Shown piece by piece: positions 10,256 to 21,760 of a stretch of DNA of 64,000 nt (its first letter is position 1; every line of letters begins with the position of its first letter). The stretch is taken from contig ML660201.1 of the NCBI GenBank assembly GCA_007570785.1, positions 38,930,588 to 38,994,587 of the forward strand, read 5' to 3'. Source of the stretch: Antilocapra americana. Its lineage: Eukaryota; Chordata; Mammalia; Artiodactyla; Antilocapridae. The notes under the pieces are model-generated. The model was not told the origin of the DNA and did not search any database. It saw only the letters and a list, made by a program, of their open reading frames with translations. Position numbers and translations under genes: made by a program.

Positions 10256-12575
10256 GAAACCTCTGTCTTAAGATCTTGAAATTACCATGTGTGCACAGGT
10301 CTGAATGTGTATTCTATAACTAGAATCCATCAGTGCACAGAACCATTCTTGACTTGGTATCGTTAAGGTAAATACTGTTAAGAAGTCTTAAGTGTCTTCC
10401 CATTAATATTAGCTTTTAGTGAATCAAATGCACTTTTCTTCCACATAAAAATGTCCTTTTTCCCAGTCTGAGCAAAGATACAGAGCAGTAGTAGCTTTCA
10501 GTGTTTCTGTACGTGTGGCATGCTTCTCAATAGGAGAATTATGGAAGAGGCACTGGGAATTAAAAGCTCGCTTAAATCACTCCTATAATAATCAAAACCA
10601 TTTTGTAAAGTCTTTTCTACACAGCAGCGAATGGGAGGTGCTTTGGACTGTAAAGAAAATAAGGCAATTGCTGTACAGTGAGGTGACACTGTGCAGAAAA
10701 GACTGGGAAGGGAATGTAAGAAAGGAGGTTGGTAAACCAGTTCTCACCAACTCAACAGGGACTTGGAGGACGGTAGGTCCTGACCCAAGAATCTCTGCCG
10801 AGCACACATGGAGTGACACCCATTTGTGGGGTGAGATCGTAGGTTAGTTTTGTCTAAAATTTTAAAAGACTATTTCACCGCAGCAATGGATGCAGATAAA
10901 TGAACTACCTATGAAAAGACACTTAGCATATGTTCACTGTTGTGATTATTGTTTATGCCTGATCCCAGTGGGCCAGGAGCTTTCAGATTAATATCTGGTG
11001 ATACATTACAACAGCTATGGCATCATTCCTAGAAGTATGAATGGTGTATATATATATATATGTATATATATACGTATATAAGTTAGAATTTCATATTTTG
11101 CTGCGAGACTGAGCTTTTAAAAGAGTTTTGTCAGTACTCTGAAAGCATGAAAGTATCAGCTCCCCTAATAGACCATTTGAAAGAAAATAACAATTGCCTA
11201 AGGATTGAGGAAAATAAAGCTAATGCCAATTACAGATGTAACATCTGGGACCATGCAGTTGGAAAATGGATATGCCAGAAATTCTTCAAAGCTCTATTTA
11301 TTCAATATTTGTAACAATGCAGATCTGACCCAAATAATTGACTCCCACTATGTTATTTTCAGTCTTAAGTCGCTAGTAAAGGCCAATCAGCAACTCCTTT
11401 GTGAAACAAAGATTTCAGAAATGATCCATTCCAAGCCACACAGCTCTTGTATGTTAAAGGTTTTTAGTTTTGTTCTTCTTGGTGTGTGTTGGTGTCGGAT
11501 TCTTCAAAGCAGTCTTTCTAGATCAACTCATTTTATCTGTTAATACACATTTTATCTGAGGGCAGATGAAGAGTATTGAGATAATTAAACTGTATTTGTT
11601 TAAACAGAGTCTGTAGTCTAGATTTTGTATGATTTCTGTCTGGCTTTCTTTCCCTTAGGCCACATTACTGAGGTGTTCTAATAGTTGGTTAAGATTATGT
11701 GAAACAGTTACAGAGATAACTATTTTCAGCTTTGCCTTTATTTGTTAAGGCCAGCCATCTGCTACATGTGTTTCTCCCCAAATTTCTAACTATAATAGAA
11801 CTTCATGACAAGTTATAGACACTACAGAACAGTTCACCAAAGAAATACTGATACCCCAAAACCCATGGCTTTCCACCCCTTTTGGTGATGTTTGCTGCCT
11901 TTGACAACTGACAGAAGGAAGGTAATTCACAGTCCCCTCAGCCGCAGTTCCCACTAAGACTTTCATGCCACGCTGGGTGTTATAAACCCGTAAAGGCGAG
12001 CAGCCGTTTTTCTCCTGACTCTATTCTCCAGCTAATTCCAGCACCATCAGGTTTTATTTCCATCTGAAACAGCAAGCTGTAAAAAAAAAAATTGTGCACG
12101 TCAGCCTCTAAAACTGTGTACCAAACTCCTCATAATGCTTTCTGACATGATAATTTCATCCACCTGGAGTGATAAAGGGCATTTAAAAGATCTCTCGATT
12201 AATCCTAGACCAACCCGAGGTTCTGGCATCGCTCTGCCACATGGTCACATGCCATCCACAGCCTCATCATAACGATTACTGTTTCAAGTTTATATACAAA
12301 ATGCAGTGGTTTTTTTTAAAATGCATTCCTATGGTATGCCTATAGCATTTCTACTGATCTGAATTTGACAAATACCATCAGATGATACACTGAAGGGAAA
12401 ACTGTCCATTTTCTCTCATCTAACCTAATGATTCCTTGAGGCAGGCTTTGGGCTACGATTGCTCAATAGTTTTTTTCTGCCCCTGAATTTATACCATGAC
12501 CTCTGAATGAAAATGACTCTCTTGTCAAATGTCAGTAAATCGCTATAATGAATGACAGTGTCAATCTTTACAGCA
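10256..12575. other. Unique sequence, no gene seen
   Basis: Apart from a (TA)n tract near 11046-11080, no family or coding exon is recognised. The longest open frames (about 110 codons) have no recognisable domain or splice context. Confidence 0.45.
11046..11080. repeat. (TA)n microsatellite, imperfect
   Basis: TA dinucleotides interrupted once by TGTA and once by TACG. Confidence 0.9.
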
Positions 12576-12700
12576 ATTCTTTGAAATAGGCAGTAGCCCA
12601 TTTAATAACTTAAGACGCTGAGACGCTGAGGCACAGACAGGCTCAGGAACTCTCCTGAGTGATAACACAGGGGCCTGTCAAGACTGGCTGACATCAGATC
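12576..12700 (-). repeat. MIR-like fragment
   Basis: The series 'cccatttaataacttaagac', 'gaggcacagacaggctcagg' resembles the minus strand of a MIR core. It is degraded. Confidence 0.5.
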
Positions 12701-12873
12701 TCATGCCTCACCTGTGGGCAACAGCGCGGACCAGCGATGGTTGTTGTGCTGGCCACAATCAGTATTGGTTGTTAATGGAGGAAAGTGTTCCTCTCACTTG
12801 CTTCCATGTTATCTCCATGGTTGCAGCTTGAAAAATATCTTTTCCTGTTTATCTGTGGCACATATACTTTTTT

Positions 12874-13150
12874 TTTTATTAGTTTTGCCATACAATGACA
12901 TGGTATCGCCATGGGTTTACATATGCTCCCCCTCCAGAACCCCCCTCCCTCCTCCCTCCCCCCGGGAAATCTCGAGGCACCAGCCCCGAGCATCAATCCT
13001 GGGCTGGCGATTGATTACACATATGATAATTAGCATGTTTCAATGCCATTCTCCCATATCATCCCACCCTTGCCCTCATCCACAGAGTTCACGAGTCTGT
13101 TCTATACGTCTGCGTTCCTTTTGCTGTCTCGCATGCTGAGTTCTCGTTAC
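12874..13150 (-). mobile_element. Short 5'-truncated L1 3' UTR insertion with clean duplication
   Basis: A perfect 15-bp duplication (cacatatactttttt) lies at 12859-12873 and 13151-13165. The reconstructed site reads TTTT/AA. The insert is L1 3' UTR in reverse with the variant block 'catgggtttacatatgctc', the same 3' UTR type as 61330-61735. Confidence 0.93.
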
Positions 13151-13165
13151 CACATATACTTTTTT

Positions 13166-14599
13166 AAAAAAGTCTAATTAAAAACTTTTTTTCAGTCCAT
13201 TAGAAATGTACTATATATTCTAAATATATTTTAAGCTTACAGGTGTTTTTCGCATTAGGAGCACTTTTTTATAAAGGAGAAATGTTAGGCATGGAGTGTA
13301 GGTATTCTTTCAAAAATCCATTTCTCCTCCTCAAGGCATCCTTCTTACTCTTGCCTTCCCCTTGGTGTTTCTATAGTAACCTGGCATCCTCAGCTCCCAC
13401 CTTTTTGTTGGCCCTAAAAGATCGTTTAGAATCAGTCCTCCACTTGTTCTGAAATTCCGCCTTTCAATTCGTAACACAACAGATAGTGTGTAAGTTGAAC
13501 AGGACGTGCAGCATTTCTTATCTTGAGTTAAACTCGCATGTTCAGAAGAGTGAAAATATCAAGAAACGTGGTGCTGTCAGATTTAGCTCTCGGTTTCGCA
13601 GCTAATGGAGAAGAGCCGCGCTGGTTCCTGGGATCTTGGGAGTCAGCCTCAGCCCCTTCACACCCATCACCTTCTCCCACTGCTTTCGCCATGAAGACTG
13701 TAACTGACCAGGAATACAGTCACACCCAAGAATTCAAGTTTCAGAAACATCTTTTCTAAAGTCAGTGTCCCCCCCTCCACCTTTGTATGAAGCCTCTGGG
13801 TCTCCAGAACAGAATATGATAGAGCTTTTTCGACACATCCATAATCAAGCAACTTCTGTATTCTGGCCTCGTCATGGAAGAGGCATAAGAGCCATTCAAA
13901 CCGGGCCTCGTAGTCACAAAGGCCTTCACGTCCGATCAAGCAGGATCGGACACACCAGCAGGGACGCGCCACAGCCTCCAGCAGAGAAAATGGTCCTCCT
14001 TCACCTTCAAAATGAGCTTGCATTACTGAACCAACTCACTGTAGTGTGTGATGAATTACTTTTTAAAAAATAAACTATTTCATGACTACCTCAAGTACCT
14101 TGCATTGGGAAGATGGAAAGAGTTGATTGATCCAATGTAAACATTCAAATTCACCAGATAAGATCCAGCCATAATGTTTTTTCAACCAGTCTCCCCTGTC
14201 TCAAGCAATGGCAAGCCCGTCCTCCTGGTTGCTGAGACAGAAAACTTGGAAGGAATCTTGTGTCCCTCCTTTCTCTCGCACTCCCCTGTAAGACTGTCGC
14301 CCTTGTCGCCCTGCACCGCTGTCCTCTGGCACGGTCTCGCTGCAGTGGCCTGCCCACTGCTCTGCCTGCCTTTCCCATCGTCCTGGCAAACACCACCATT
14401 CTGTTTTCAAGATGACAGCCACAGTGGGCCCTTAAAAACATATCAGGTCATCATCTACTCAAACCTTCCAGGGGATTGCAGCTTGCAATCATGGTTGGAA
14501 CTAATTCATTATAGACCAAGCCTCTCTTTGTTAACAACTGAAAAGCCTCCAAAAAAAGAGAAGAAAAAGAAAAACAAACAAAAATTTAGTCATTTGGAC
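13166..14599. other. Unique sequence, no gene seen
   Basis: Overlapping open frames of up to about 140 codons occur on both strands at 13540-14600. None shows a known domain, splice context or codon pattern. The 3' end is an A-rich tract at 14553-14584. Confidence 0.45.
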
Positions 14600-14760
14600 T
14601 GCTAGAACAGAATACCATAGACTGGGTAGCTTAAACAAATATTTATTTCTCTTAGTTCTAGAAGCTGAGATTCTAAGATCAATATACTGGTAGATTCAGT
14701 GTCTGGTGAGGGCCTTCTTCCAAGTCCAGTTGGCTTCACTAGTGACTTCTTCCAAATGTT
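14600..14760 (-). mobile_element. MaLR (MLT1-type) LTR end
   Basis: 'ctgctagaacagaatacca', 'tagactgggtagcttaaac' and 'gttctagaagctgagattc' match the reverse complement of the 3' end of MLT1-type LTRs. It is an old pan-mammalian retroelement fragment with no coding part. Confidence 0.65.
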
Positions 14761-15059
14761 TAAAAGAAAGAAAGAATATTTATCTTGTATATACTCTTCC
14801 AGAAAATAAAGAGGAACACTTTCTGTTATGAGACTAGCATAACCTTGATCTAACCTTGACCTAACCCATGCAAAACCTTCAAGACAGGTACTTGGGTACT
14901 CTTTATATGTTTCGTAAACATGCTGGCTGCTTTGAACTTAGCCTACTTAGAGTAATCATCAGCTCTTACCTTTTACTCTCAGTTCTTACTTTCTGATTAT
15001 GTAGCTACATGTTCATCAGGTTGCAATAACTCAATACACATATGATAGCTCTCTCTGCA

Positions 15060-15290
15060 TACTGCTGCCTGCCCTCTGCTGCCCACTGGAAGTGAAGTAT
15101 GGCTTCAAGCCTTGCTTTAGCCAATAAAATGTGAACAGAAGTGACATGTGTCACTTCCAGGTGGGAAATAAAAGCTGGCACAGTTTGCCACTTGCTTCTT
15201 CCCTTTCTGGCAACTGCAGCATTCGAGGTGCTGATTTCTCCATCAGCCTGGATCCTGGAAGGAGGAGAATAAAATGGCCATGGGAAAGGC
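15060..15290 (+). mobile_element. Ancient LTR-like repeat fragment (tentative)
   Basis: Blocks such as 'aacagaagtgacatgtgtc', 'acttccaggtgg' and 'ccatcagcctggatcctgg' recall a widespread mammalian LTR family. A possible 3' end of the same type ('gaaataagccttcattgtc', 'ctgcagcataacctgg') lies at 16400-16462. The two parts may be one element split by later sequence. Family not named with certainty. Confidence 0.45.
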
Positions 15291-15299
15291 AAGCCCAAT

Positions 15300-16111
15300 A
15301 GGTTCCAGTCAAGAGTGGCACATCTTCAAAAAACTGTGAATGTAACTATGGGACATGAAGCTGATCAGAATCAAATAGATAAGAATCTGATTAAGTTTTT
15401 GAGAGAGTTGTAATAGCCAGAGAAAGCAGGAGTCTGGAGTAAAAACGTTTATGACTGTTGAAGATTTAAAACTACTCTTTGACCTCCAGTCTTCCTCAGA
15501 TAGGAAGGAGGCTGAAAAAACTGTTTGGCCCCCCAGGAGACACATCCTCCAATGATTACTTCAGAGGTGGCCAAAGAAATTAAAGGTAAAGGAAAACCTC
15601 CCAGAAGATGGATCCACATGGACAGGGAAGCATCAGAATCCAGACCTAATCAAGGAAGATCCCCCACTCGCAGGACAGGGGCTTGCCCTCTACGTCTGCT
15701 ATCAAAATGCAGAATCGCCATGCACTAGCAGCTGCTCCACCATCGTGGCAGTTACGCTGTCCCTCTTCCACCAGTGTTTTTTGGGTGTTATATGTAACTT
15801 GTCATTTTAATTCCTACATCTCTAGATTAACAAAACACATATGTGGACCTGACAGAGAGACCACGCCCATTATCCTAAGACCCTGCTATTTAAGCTGGAC
15901 GCTGTTGAAGGATGAGACTTGGGATGTTTTCCCTGAGGAAAAGGTGAGTGTATTTTGTCTGCAGGTTGGAGTACAGACCACACATTTGTCTAGCAGAAGG
16001 GTGGACTGTTGTTGTCACTGATACAGCTCACAAATACATCCAGCTCTTTGCCTCCCAGGATGGTAGGGCTACACTTCCGGTCCCTCTGGGGTTAGGTGTC
16101 ACCAGATCGTC
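15300..16111. other. Unique sequence, no gene seen
   Basis: Nothing recognisable apart from short open frames without motifs. Confidence 0.4.
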
Positions 16112-16122
16112 TCTTCTGATTG

Positions 16123-16260
16123 TTGTTTAGTCACTCAGTCATGTCCGACTACGACTCTGCAACCCCATGGACTGCAGCACACCAGGCTTCCCTGTCCTTC
16201 ACTGTCTCCTAGAGACTTGCTCAAACTCGAGTCCATGTAGTCAGTGATACCATCCAACCA
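16123..16260 (-). mobile_element. BovB-derived SINE (Bov-A/ART2A type) with perfect duplication
   Basis: The insert 'ttgtttagtcactcagtcat ... ccatggactgcagcacacca' is flanked by the perfect 11-bp duplication tcttctgattg at 16112-16122 and 16261-16271. Ruminant-specific. Confidence 0.9.
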
Positions 16261-16675
16261 TCTTCTGATTGGTGAGTTGCAAGTAAAAGTGATGGATCAC
16301 TTTCTCACCGAGTATTTTTCTTGTCTTCCTAGCATGGAGATCTGCATGGGTCTGTCAGCCCGGGTCTTTGACAGACTATGAGTGTGCTAGTGAGGGCAAG
16401 AAATAAGCCTTCATTGTCTTGAGCTTAGAGTTGAGGGTTGTTTCTGCAGCATAACCTGGTTCTCACTGAGACTCTCTTGGAACCAAGAATCTCATCTCTG
16501 GAGAAATTCCAAAGTCACAGTTCTTCTGATGATGATGTCATGTGCCTTCCTCAGTGAGTCCTGAAGCTAAAATGGTGTTGAAATCCTCAGATACCAACCC
16601 AAACCCCTAATCAGTGACTCACTGTCGCTAACTCTCAAGAACATGAACTTTCACTGAACTGCCCTCCCATGAATA

Positions 16676-16860
16676 GGGCTTCCCTGGTGGCTCAGACAGT
16701 GAAGAATCTGCCTGCAATGCAGAAGACCTGGGTTCAATCCCTGGGTTGGGAAGGAAGGGGATGGCTACCTACTCAGGTATTCTTCCCTGAGGAATTCCAA
16801 GGACAGAAGAGCCTGGCAGGCTACAGTCCATGGGGTCATAAAGAAACAGACACAACTGAG
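16676..16860 (+). mobile_element. Bov-tA SINE
   Basis: The tRNA-derived head has an A-box (tggtggctcag) and B-box (gggttcaatccctggg). It is followed by the BovB-derived body ending 'tccatggggtcataaagaaa'. Complete in structure but diverged. Confidence 0.92.
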
Positions 16861-16970
16861 CAAAGAAGTTAATGACATGGTAGAAAGAAAAGTCTCTCGG
16901 TGTGTCTAGAATTAGAAATATAAATAACTGTTTTAGTCTAAAAGCGGTGACTTTAAAGCAATTACTTGGA

Positions 16971-17088
16971 GGGAGGGTCAGGATGGGGAACACATGTATA
17001 CCCATGGCTGATTCATGTGAATGTATGGCAAAAACCACCACAATATTGTAAAGTAATTAGCCTCCAATTAAAATAAATTTTAAAAAAT
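16971..17088 (+). mobile_element. Extremely truncated L1 3' end (118 bp)
   Basis: A perfect 16-bp duplication (aaagcaattacttgga at 16955-16970 and 17089-17104) bounds only the terminal L1 3' UTR. It ends 'cctccaattaaaataaattt' and an A-rich tail. The nick site TTT/AAAG fits L1 endonuclease. Confidence 0.92.
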
Positions 17089-17104
17089 AAAGCAATTACT
17101 TGGA

Positions 17105-17559
17105 CTTCTAAGAGCGCTGAAACCTTCCAATCTATACCTGGAACCATTGTCATTGGTAGTAAGATGATGCAAATATTTTACAGTTCTCTAGTCCCCTCTG
17201 GAGTAATAGTAGCAGAGCCTCTGTTCCTCTCACCCCAACCGACCAAAATGTAGCCCAGTTCTTCCTGGGACCCCCCGAACAGGGCTCGCTGGCTCTGCCA
17301 TCCAGCTGCTTGCTGAGGCCCATCTCCGAATCCCAAACACTGCTGCTCCCAAGGTTTTAGTTACCCTTCTCACCATCTGCAAAACAAACAATGAGATTTG
17401 GGGGGAGTCCCCAGGCCTGAGAAAGTCCCCCAAAGGGAGAGGAAGAGCCGCCTGACCACCACAGCCCAACCTGCAACTCCCCAGTCCTCTCACCAGCAAG
17501 GAGGCCATCCTTTCAAACGGTCTGAACCACAGCATCCTGCACCAAAGAGTTTCTAACTG
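17105..17559. other. Unique sequence, no gene seen
   Basis: GC-moderate sequence with short overlapping frames and no recognisable motif. Confidence 0.4.
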
Positions 17560-17569
17560 TGCTGCTTCC

Positions 17570-18000
17570 CCCAGCCCAGCAAGTGAATGGCCCTCGTATC
17601 CACGTTAGATACCAAGGAATAACAGCCCAAAGAGTGAATATCCCCCTGGATCCACATTCAGTTCAGTTCACTTGCAAAGTTGTATCCAACTCTTTGCTAG
17701 CCCATGGACCACAGCATACCAGGTCTCCCTGTCAATCACCAACTCCTGGACTTTACCCAAACTCACGTCTGTTGAGTCAGTGATGCCATCCAACCGTCTT
17801 ATCCTCTGTCATCCCCTTCTCCTCCTGCCTTCAATCTTTCACAGCATCAGGGTCTTTTCAAATGAGTCAGTGCTTCTTATCCACATTAGAGACCACAGAA
17901 TACCAACCCGGCAAGTGAATGTCGCCCTCCACCTCTTATCCACATAGATACTGCAGGATAACAGCCCAGCGAGTGAATGTTAGATACCCCAGAATAACAG
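17570..18000. repeat. Degenerate ~55-60 bp tandem repeat split by a SINE
   Basis: Units share 'agcccagcaagtgaat', 'atccacgttagatacc' and 'aggaataac' at 17573-17622, 17628-17658 plus 17879-17910, 17911-17962 and 17965-18003. An ART2A-type insert (17659-17878) breaks the second unit. The four or so units differ by 15-25% by eye. Confidence 0.75.
17659..17878 (-). mobile_element. ART2A/Bov-A type BovB-derived element
   Basis: It starts 'cagttcagttcacttgc' and ends 'caaatgagtcagtgcttctt'. A 9-bp duplication atccacatt lies at 17650-17658 and 17879-17887, which identifies the host tandem unit. Confidence 0.88.
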
Positions 18001-18009
18001 CAAAAATGG

Positions 18010-19600
18010 TGCTTCAGAGTCTGTGTTTTCCATTAGATGTCACCAGCTTTTTTTTTTTAACCTGAGGTTGTCCCTCCTTGTAGACAAAAACGTGTCATTA
18101 AACTCTACCCCTCTCCACCGCCTTAACCATAGAGAAAACAGTCATTGAGAATACCACAGACCAGGCATTGCTTGCGTTATTTAACCATCATACTAACCCT
18201 GAGGGAAAAGTTACTTACACTGCACTTGGCAAATGGAAAAGCCAAGTACCAGAGTCGGAATGTGATCTGCCCAAGGTAACCTGGCTACGGAGGGTAAGGG
18301 GGGACAAAGACCTGCTTGTCAGCCCAGTCCGCTCATTACCATGGCTCACATCGCCTCCTATCAAACAAACAGGATCACAGAATAAATTGCTGCTTATCAA
18401 TACCTACCTTAGTCACCAATAGAGGTGCAAGAATGCTCCCGCACTTCACAGTCAGAAAAGTTTCCAAGAGGGAGAAGTTTCTTGTGGACAGAGAACCTAA
18501 GTACCAGCCTCTGTGTTGTCTCACAGGATAACTGTTGCTAAACTAGTGAAAATTGTTGCAAGCAGAATGCTACTTCCATTCCATGAATTAAGTTTTCTCC
18601 ATTAAAAAGTATAATATTGAGTGACTGTGCATTTTGTGTGTGTGAAAGCGAGGCGGGAGAAAGCCTTTACCCCTCTAAAATTGCAAATGTGGGTACAAAG
18701 TGTTGCATATTTATTAACCCATCTGCCACTACAGCATTAGATGGGGAGAAATCTTACTATAAGCAATTTATTCACAGTTACAGCCTTACCACCTGATGTG
18801 CAAAATCACAACACTCAGTAAGCATTTCTTATTGTGCTGAATAATTTCAATTTCCAGTTTAATTCATGACATTTTTAAAGACCACCAAAGTGAACGTTTG
18901 CTTAGCATTGCTTAGTTTTGTTTCCATGTTTCAGTTGAAAAGAGTAACTAGTATTTGAGGTGATCAAGATGAGTCTCTCATTGACATTTTTTTCTTCTTT
19001 TTTATGGAGCATGACTGCTTGAGGATTTAGAAGCCGGATTATGTGGTGATGAACATGGCGTCGAATCTGGCAGCTGCATCTCACCAAACGTGACATGGCA
19101 GAATTGAAAGGTGAGCTGAAATCAGAGTGTTCCCGTATTTTCAGGGCTGTCCTGGGAGACAGCTGCTGTATTTAGTAAAGACTGAATCCAACTGCACTAC
19201 AAGGTGAGGCTGTTTATCTTTCTTGGCAAAACACCAGCAGTGTGTATCAGCTGGAGGAATCTTTCAAAAATAACTGATCCCAAACGAACAATTAAATCAG
19301 GACTCGGGCAGACGCTCACAGCCGGCATGTGACATTCACACCTGGAGGAAGGAAAGTAGACAGGAGCTCTGAGAGAGTGGCCTGTCTGCTCAGGGTCCCC
19401 TACCTCCTCAGCCCTGCCCAAAATGTGAGGGGTGGGCTCTTGACTTGGAGATGCTCCCTCTCGGGTCGTCTGCCCCGTCACAAAGCAAAACTAAAGTCCT
19501 GGGAGCAGAACCTCTGAGTTCCAGTGTGACCTTGGGCGTCCAGGGAACTGTAGCTGCCGCCCCGCTGCCCTTGGCGAAATGATCAGTCTTATCTGCCTGC
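18010..19600. other. Unique sequence, no gene seen
   Basis: It contains a T-run (18050-18058) and a possible MIR remnant around 18180-18290. No exon or RNA gene recognised. Confidence 0.4.
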
Positions 19601-19607
19601 ACATGTG

Positions 19608-20115
19608 TGCTGGTTCCCTACTGCTATGTACCAGTCAGCCCCAAAATCATGTGGTATAAACCCACAGCCAGGGGACTGCTGATATGCTTACAGAGTCTGT
19701 GGGTCAGAAATTCAGAGGGGTCGTCTGCCGGATAGCTTTATTCAGCCTCACGACATGTAGGGCCTCAGCTTGAGAGGTTCAAATGGGTGAAGGCAACCGG
19801 GGTCTGTGACTGGAATCACCTGGAGACTTTTTCACGGACATGTCTAGGGCCCCTACAGGGGTACTTGAGGGCTGGGCTGGGCTGGAACTGGAACTGCTGA
19901 CCAGATCGTCTACACGTGACTTCCCCACATGGCTTGGGACTTCCCCAGAGGGAACCTCCAGAAAGCAAACAGTCTAGGAGACCCGGGTGAGAGCTGCACC
20001 CCCCTTGTTGAGCTCAGCTCGCAAGTCACGTGGCTTCTCTCCTGCAAGGTCACACTGCAGAAGAGCGTGAGCAGTAGGAGCTGTTGTTGCGGTGATCTTG
20101 GAACAATACCATCAG
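19608..20115 (-). mobile_element. Old MaLR-like LTR, minus (tentative)
   Basis: Blocks 'ccccaaaatcatgtggtat', 'ctgtgggtcagaaattcag' and 'ctgctgaccagatcgtctac', with 'gttgttgcggtgatcttgg' at the far end, follow the order of a common mammalian LTR read in reverse. Confidence 0.5.
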
Positions 20116-20159
20116 CTCTAGTGTGACCAGAGCATGGCAGTCTCCACCTGGCTTTCCTA

Positions 20160-21100
20160 CCCTAGTTCCCGGAAAGGAAAGTGTTGAGAAAGAAAAGTCC
20201 CAAGGAAGGAAAGAAAAATCAACAACTTAACTATTGTGTGTGTCATGGCCGTTAAAGTTTTATGTTATATAGTCCCACCCCACCTGCCAAGACTCGTTTA
20301 AGTCACGTCACCCTCCTCTCTCCAGCCGCACCGACCTGCCTTAGTTTCTCTCACTTGTGTCTGGGTTCCTCCGCCCCACGGCCTTTGCCCCAGCCTGCTC
20401 CCTCCCCTCTTCAGCTTGTTAATGCCCATACATCCATTGGATCTCAATTAAGCATCACTCCTTTGTGAAAAACTTTCCTGAGCTTCCTGACCAGATCAGA
20501 CTCACAGAATAGATACTCATAGCCCTACACACCTTATCACAACTATAATTTTGTTCTACTGTTTAGTGTCTTACCTCCTTATCTTGTCTGTGAGGTCAGT
20601 AACTCTGTTTTTGATGATCACTGTAACCACCACCAAGACCACCCCCCCTCGTGCACACACACAATTAGAAACTTCCTGGCCCAAAGAAAGGGCTGAATAA
20701 ACATTTGTTGGAATAGAGGTATATGGTTGTTGAGCTTCTCAGGCCCGCCAGACACCACGTGAAGGGGTAGGAATACAGCAGTTACTGAGATGATCCCACA
20801 TCTGCCAGATTAGAACTCACAGCTAGACTGGGAGACAGACCATAAACAGACCTGCGGGATGCTGTGCTGAGAGAAAAGTAAGGTACTCAAAGAAAGCCTA
20901 GAATCTCAGGCTTTCTTGAGGAAATGAGACTTCCGTGAAACCCTTCTCCCCACCACACCACGTCCACTCTGCATTCCCCACCAGCACCCTCAGCCAAGCG
21001 AGTCTCAAGTCCCTCCTTTCCTTTAGGAGCAAATAATTACTCCTCTGTAATTTACATTTATGGTGGTGGTTGTGGGATGAATCAGTCTAAGCCAAGAAAA
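20160..21100. other. Unique sequence, no gene seen
   Basis: It includes a short (CA)n at 20653-20663 and a MIR/L2-like end around 20690-20710. No coding evidence. Confidence 0.4.
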
Positions 21101-21105
21101 AAGAA

Positions 21106-21129
21106 GTATATATATATATATATATATAT
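21106..21129. repeat. (TA)n microsatellite
   Basis: About 12 uninterrupted TA units. Confidence 0.95.
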
Positions 21130-21559
21130 GTCTCAATGTGAATAGGCCTGTTTACTATTACCATGTGCACTAATTAAGTTGTATGTAACACAGAGAGCAC
21201 TTTGATATTGTTAAACTTAATGATCCACTGCTTAAAGAGCATAGACACATTTGTAGTGAAATTATAGTCCGTGCTGTAATGCCCAGCTGGAGGAATACCT
21301 TCCAGTAGATTGTTTCCAAACCTCTTAAAGCAGCAGTGTGAAATGACCATGTGCAAGTGACAGTGCTGTCCTTTAAGCCATCTCATTGTTTGCAGGAATG
21401 TTTCTTCAGCCTCTGCACGCAGCATAGCTGAACGTCAGAGCTGTTGATGAAGTGTGGAGTTATCTTACTGACTATTGGAGACCAGAAGGTTTTGGGTGGC
21501 CAAGGAAATCTTCAGAATCACCATCTTGCATCAAGAACTTGTGTCAAGACCATCACCTT

Positions 21560-21760
21560 TGAACATGAACTCTATTACTCTTCATGACAACCCTCTAAGG
21601 TATTTTTATAATCACTTAATGGATGAGGAAACCGAGGCCAGGAGAGCTTAAACAACTTTATTCATTCCTCCATTCATTTCAGCAAACAGGTTTCGCATGT
21701 CTGTTGTGTGCCACGCCCTGTTCTGAGCACCGGGGTGTCGACAGAGAGCAAGTCAAAGGC
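21560..21760. repeat. MIR and L2 remnants
   Basis: A MIR-like minus block ('gatgaggaaaccgaggcc' at 21622-21639) is followed by an L2-like 3' end ('cattcatttcagcaaacagg', 'tgtgtgccacgccctgttc'). Confidence 0.6.

Noticed and set aside
16676..16760. tRNA-like sequence with A and B boxes
   Set aside because: It is the head of a Bov-tA SINE, not a tRNA gene; it is followed directly by the BovB-derived body.
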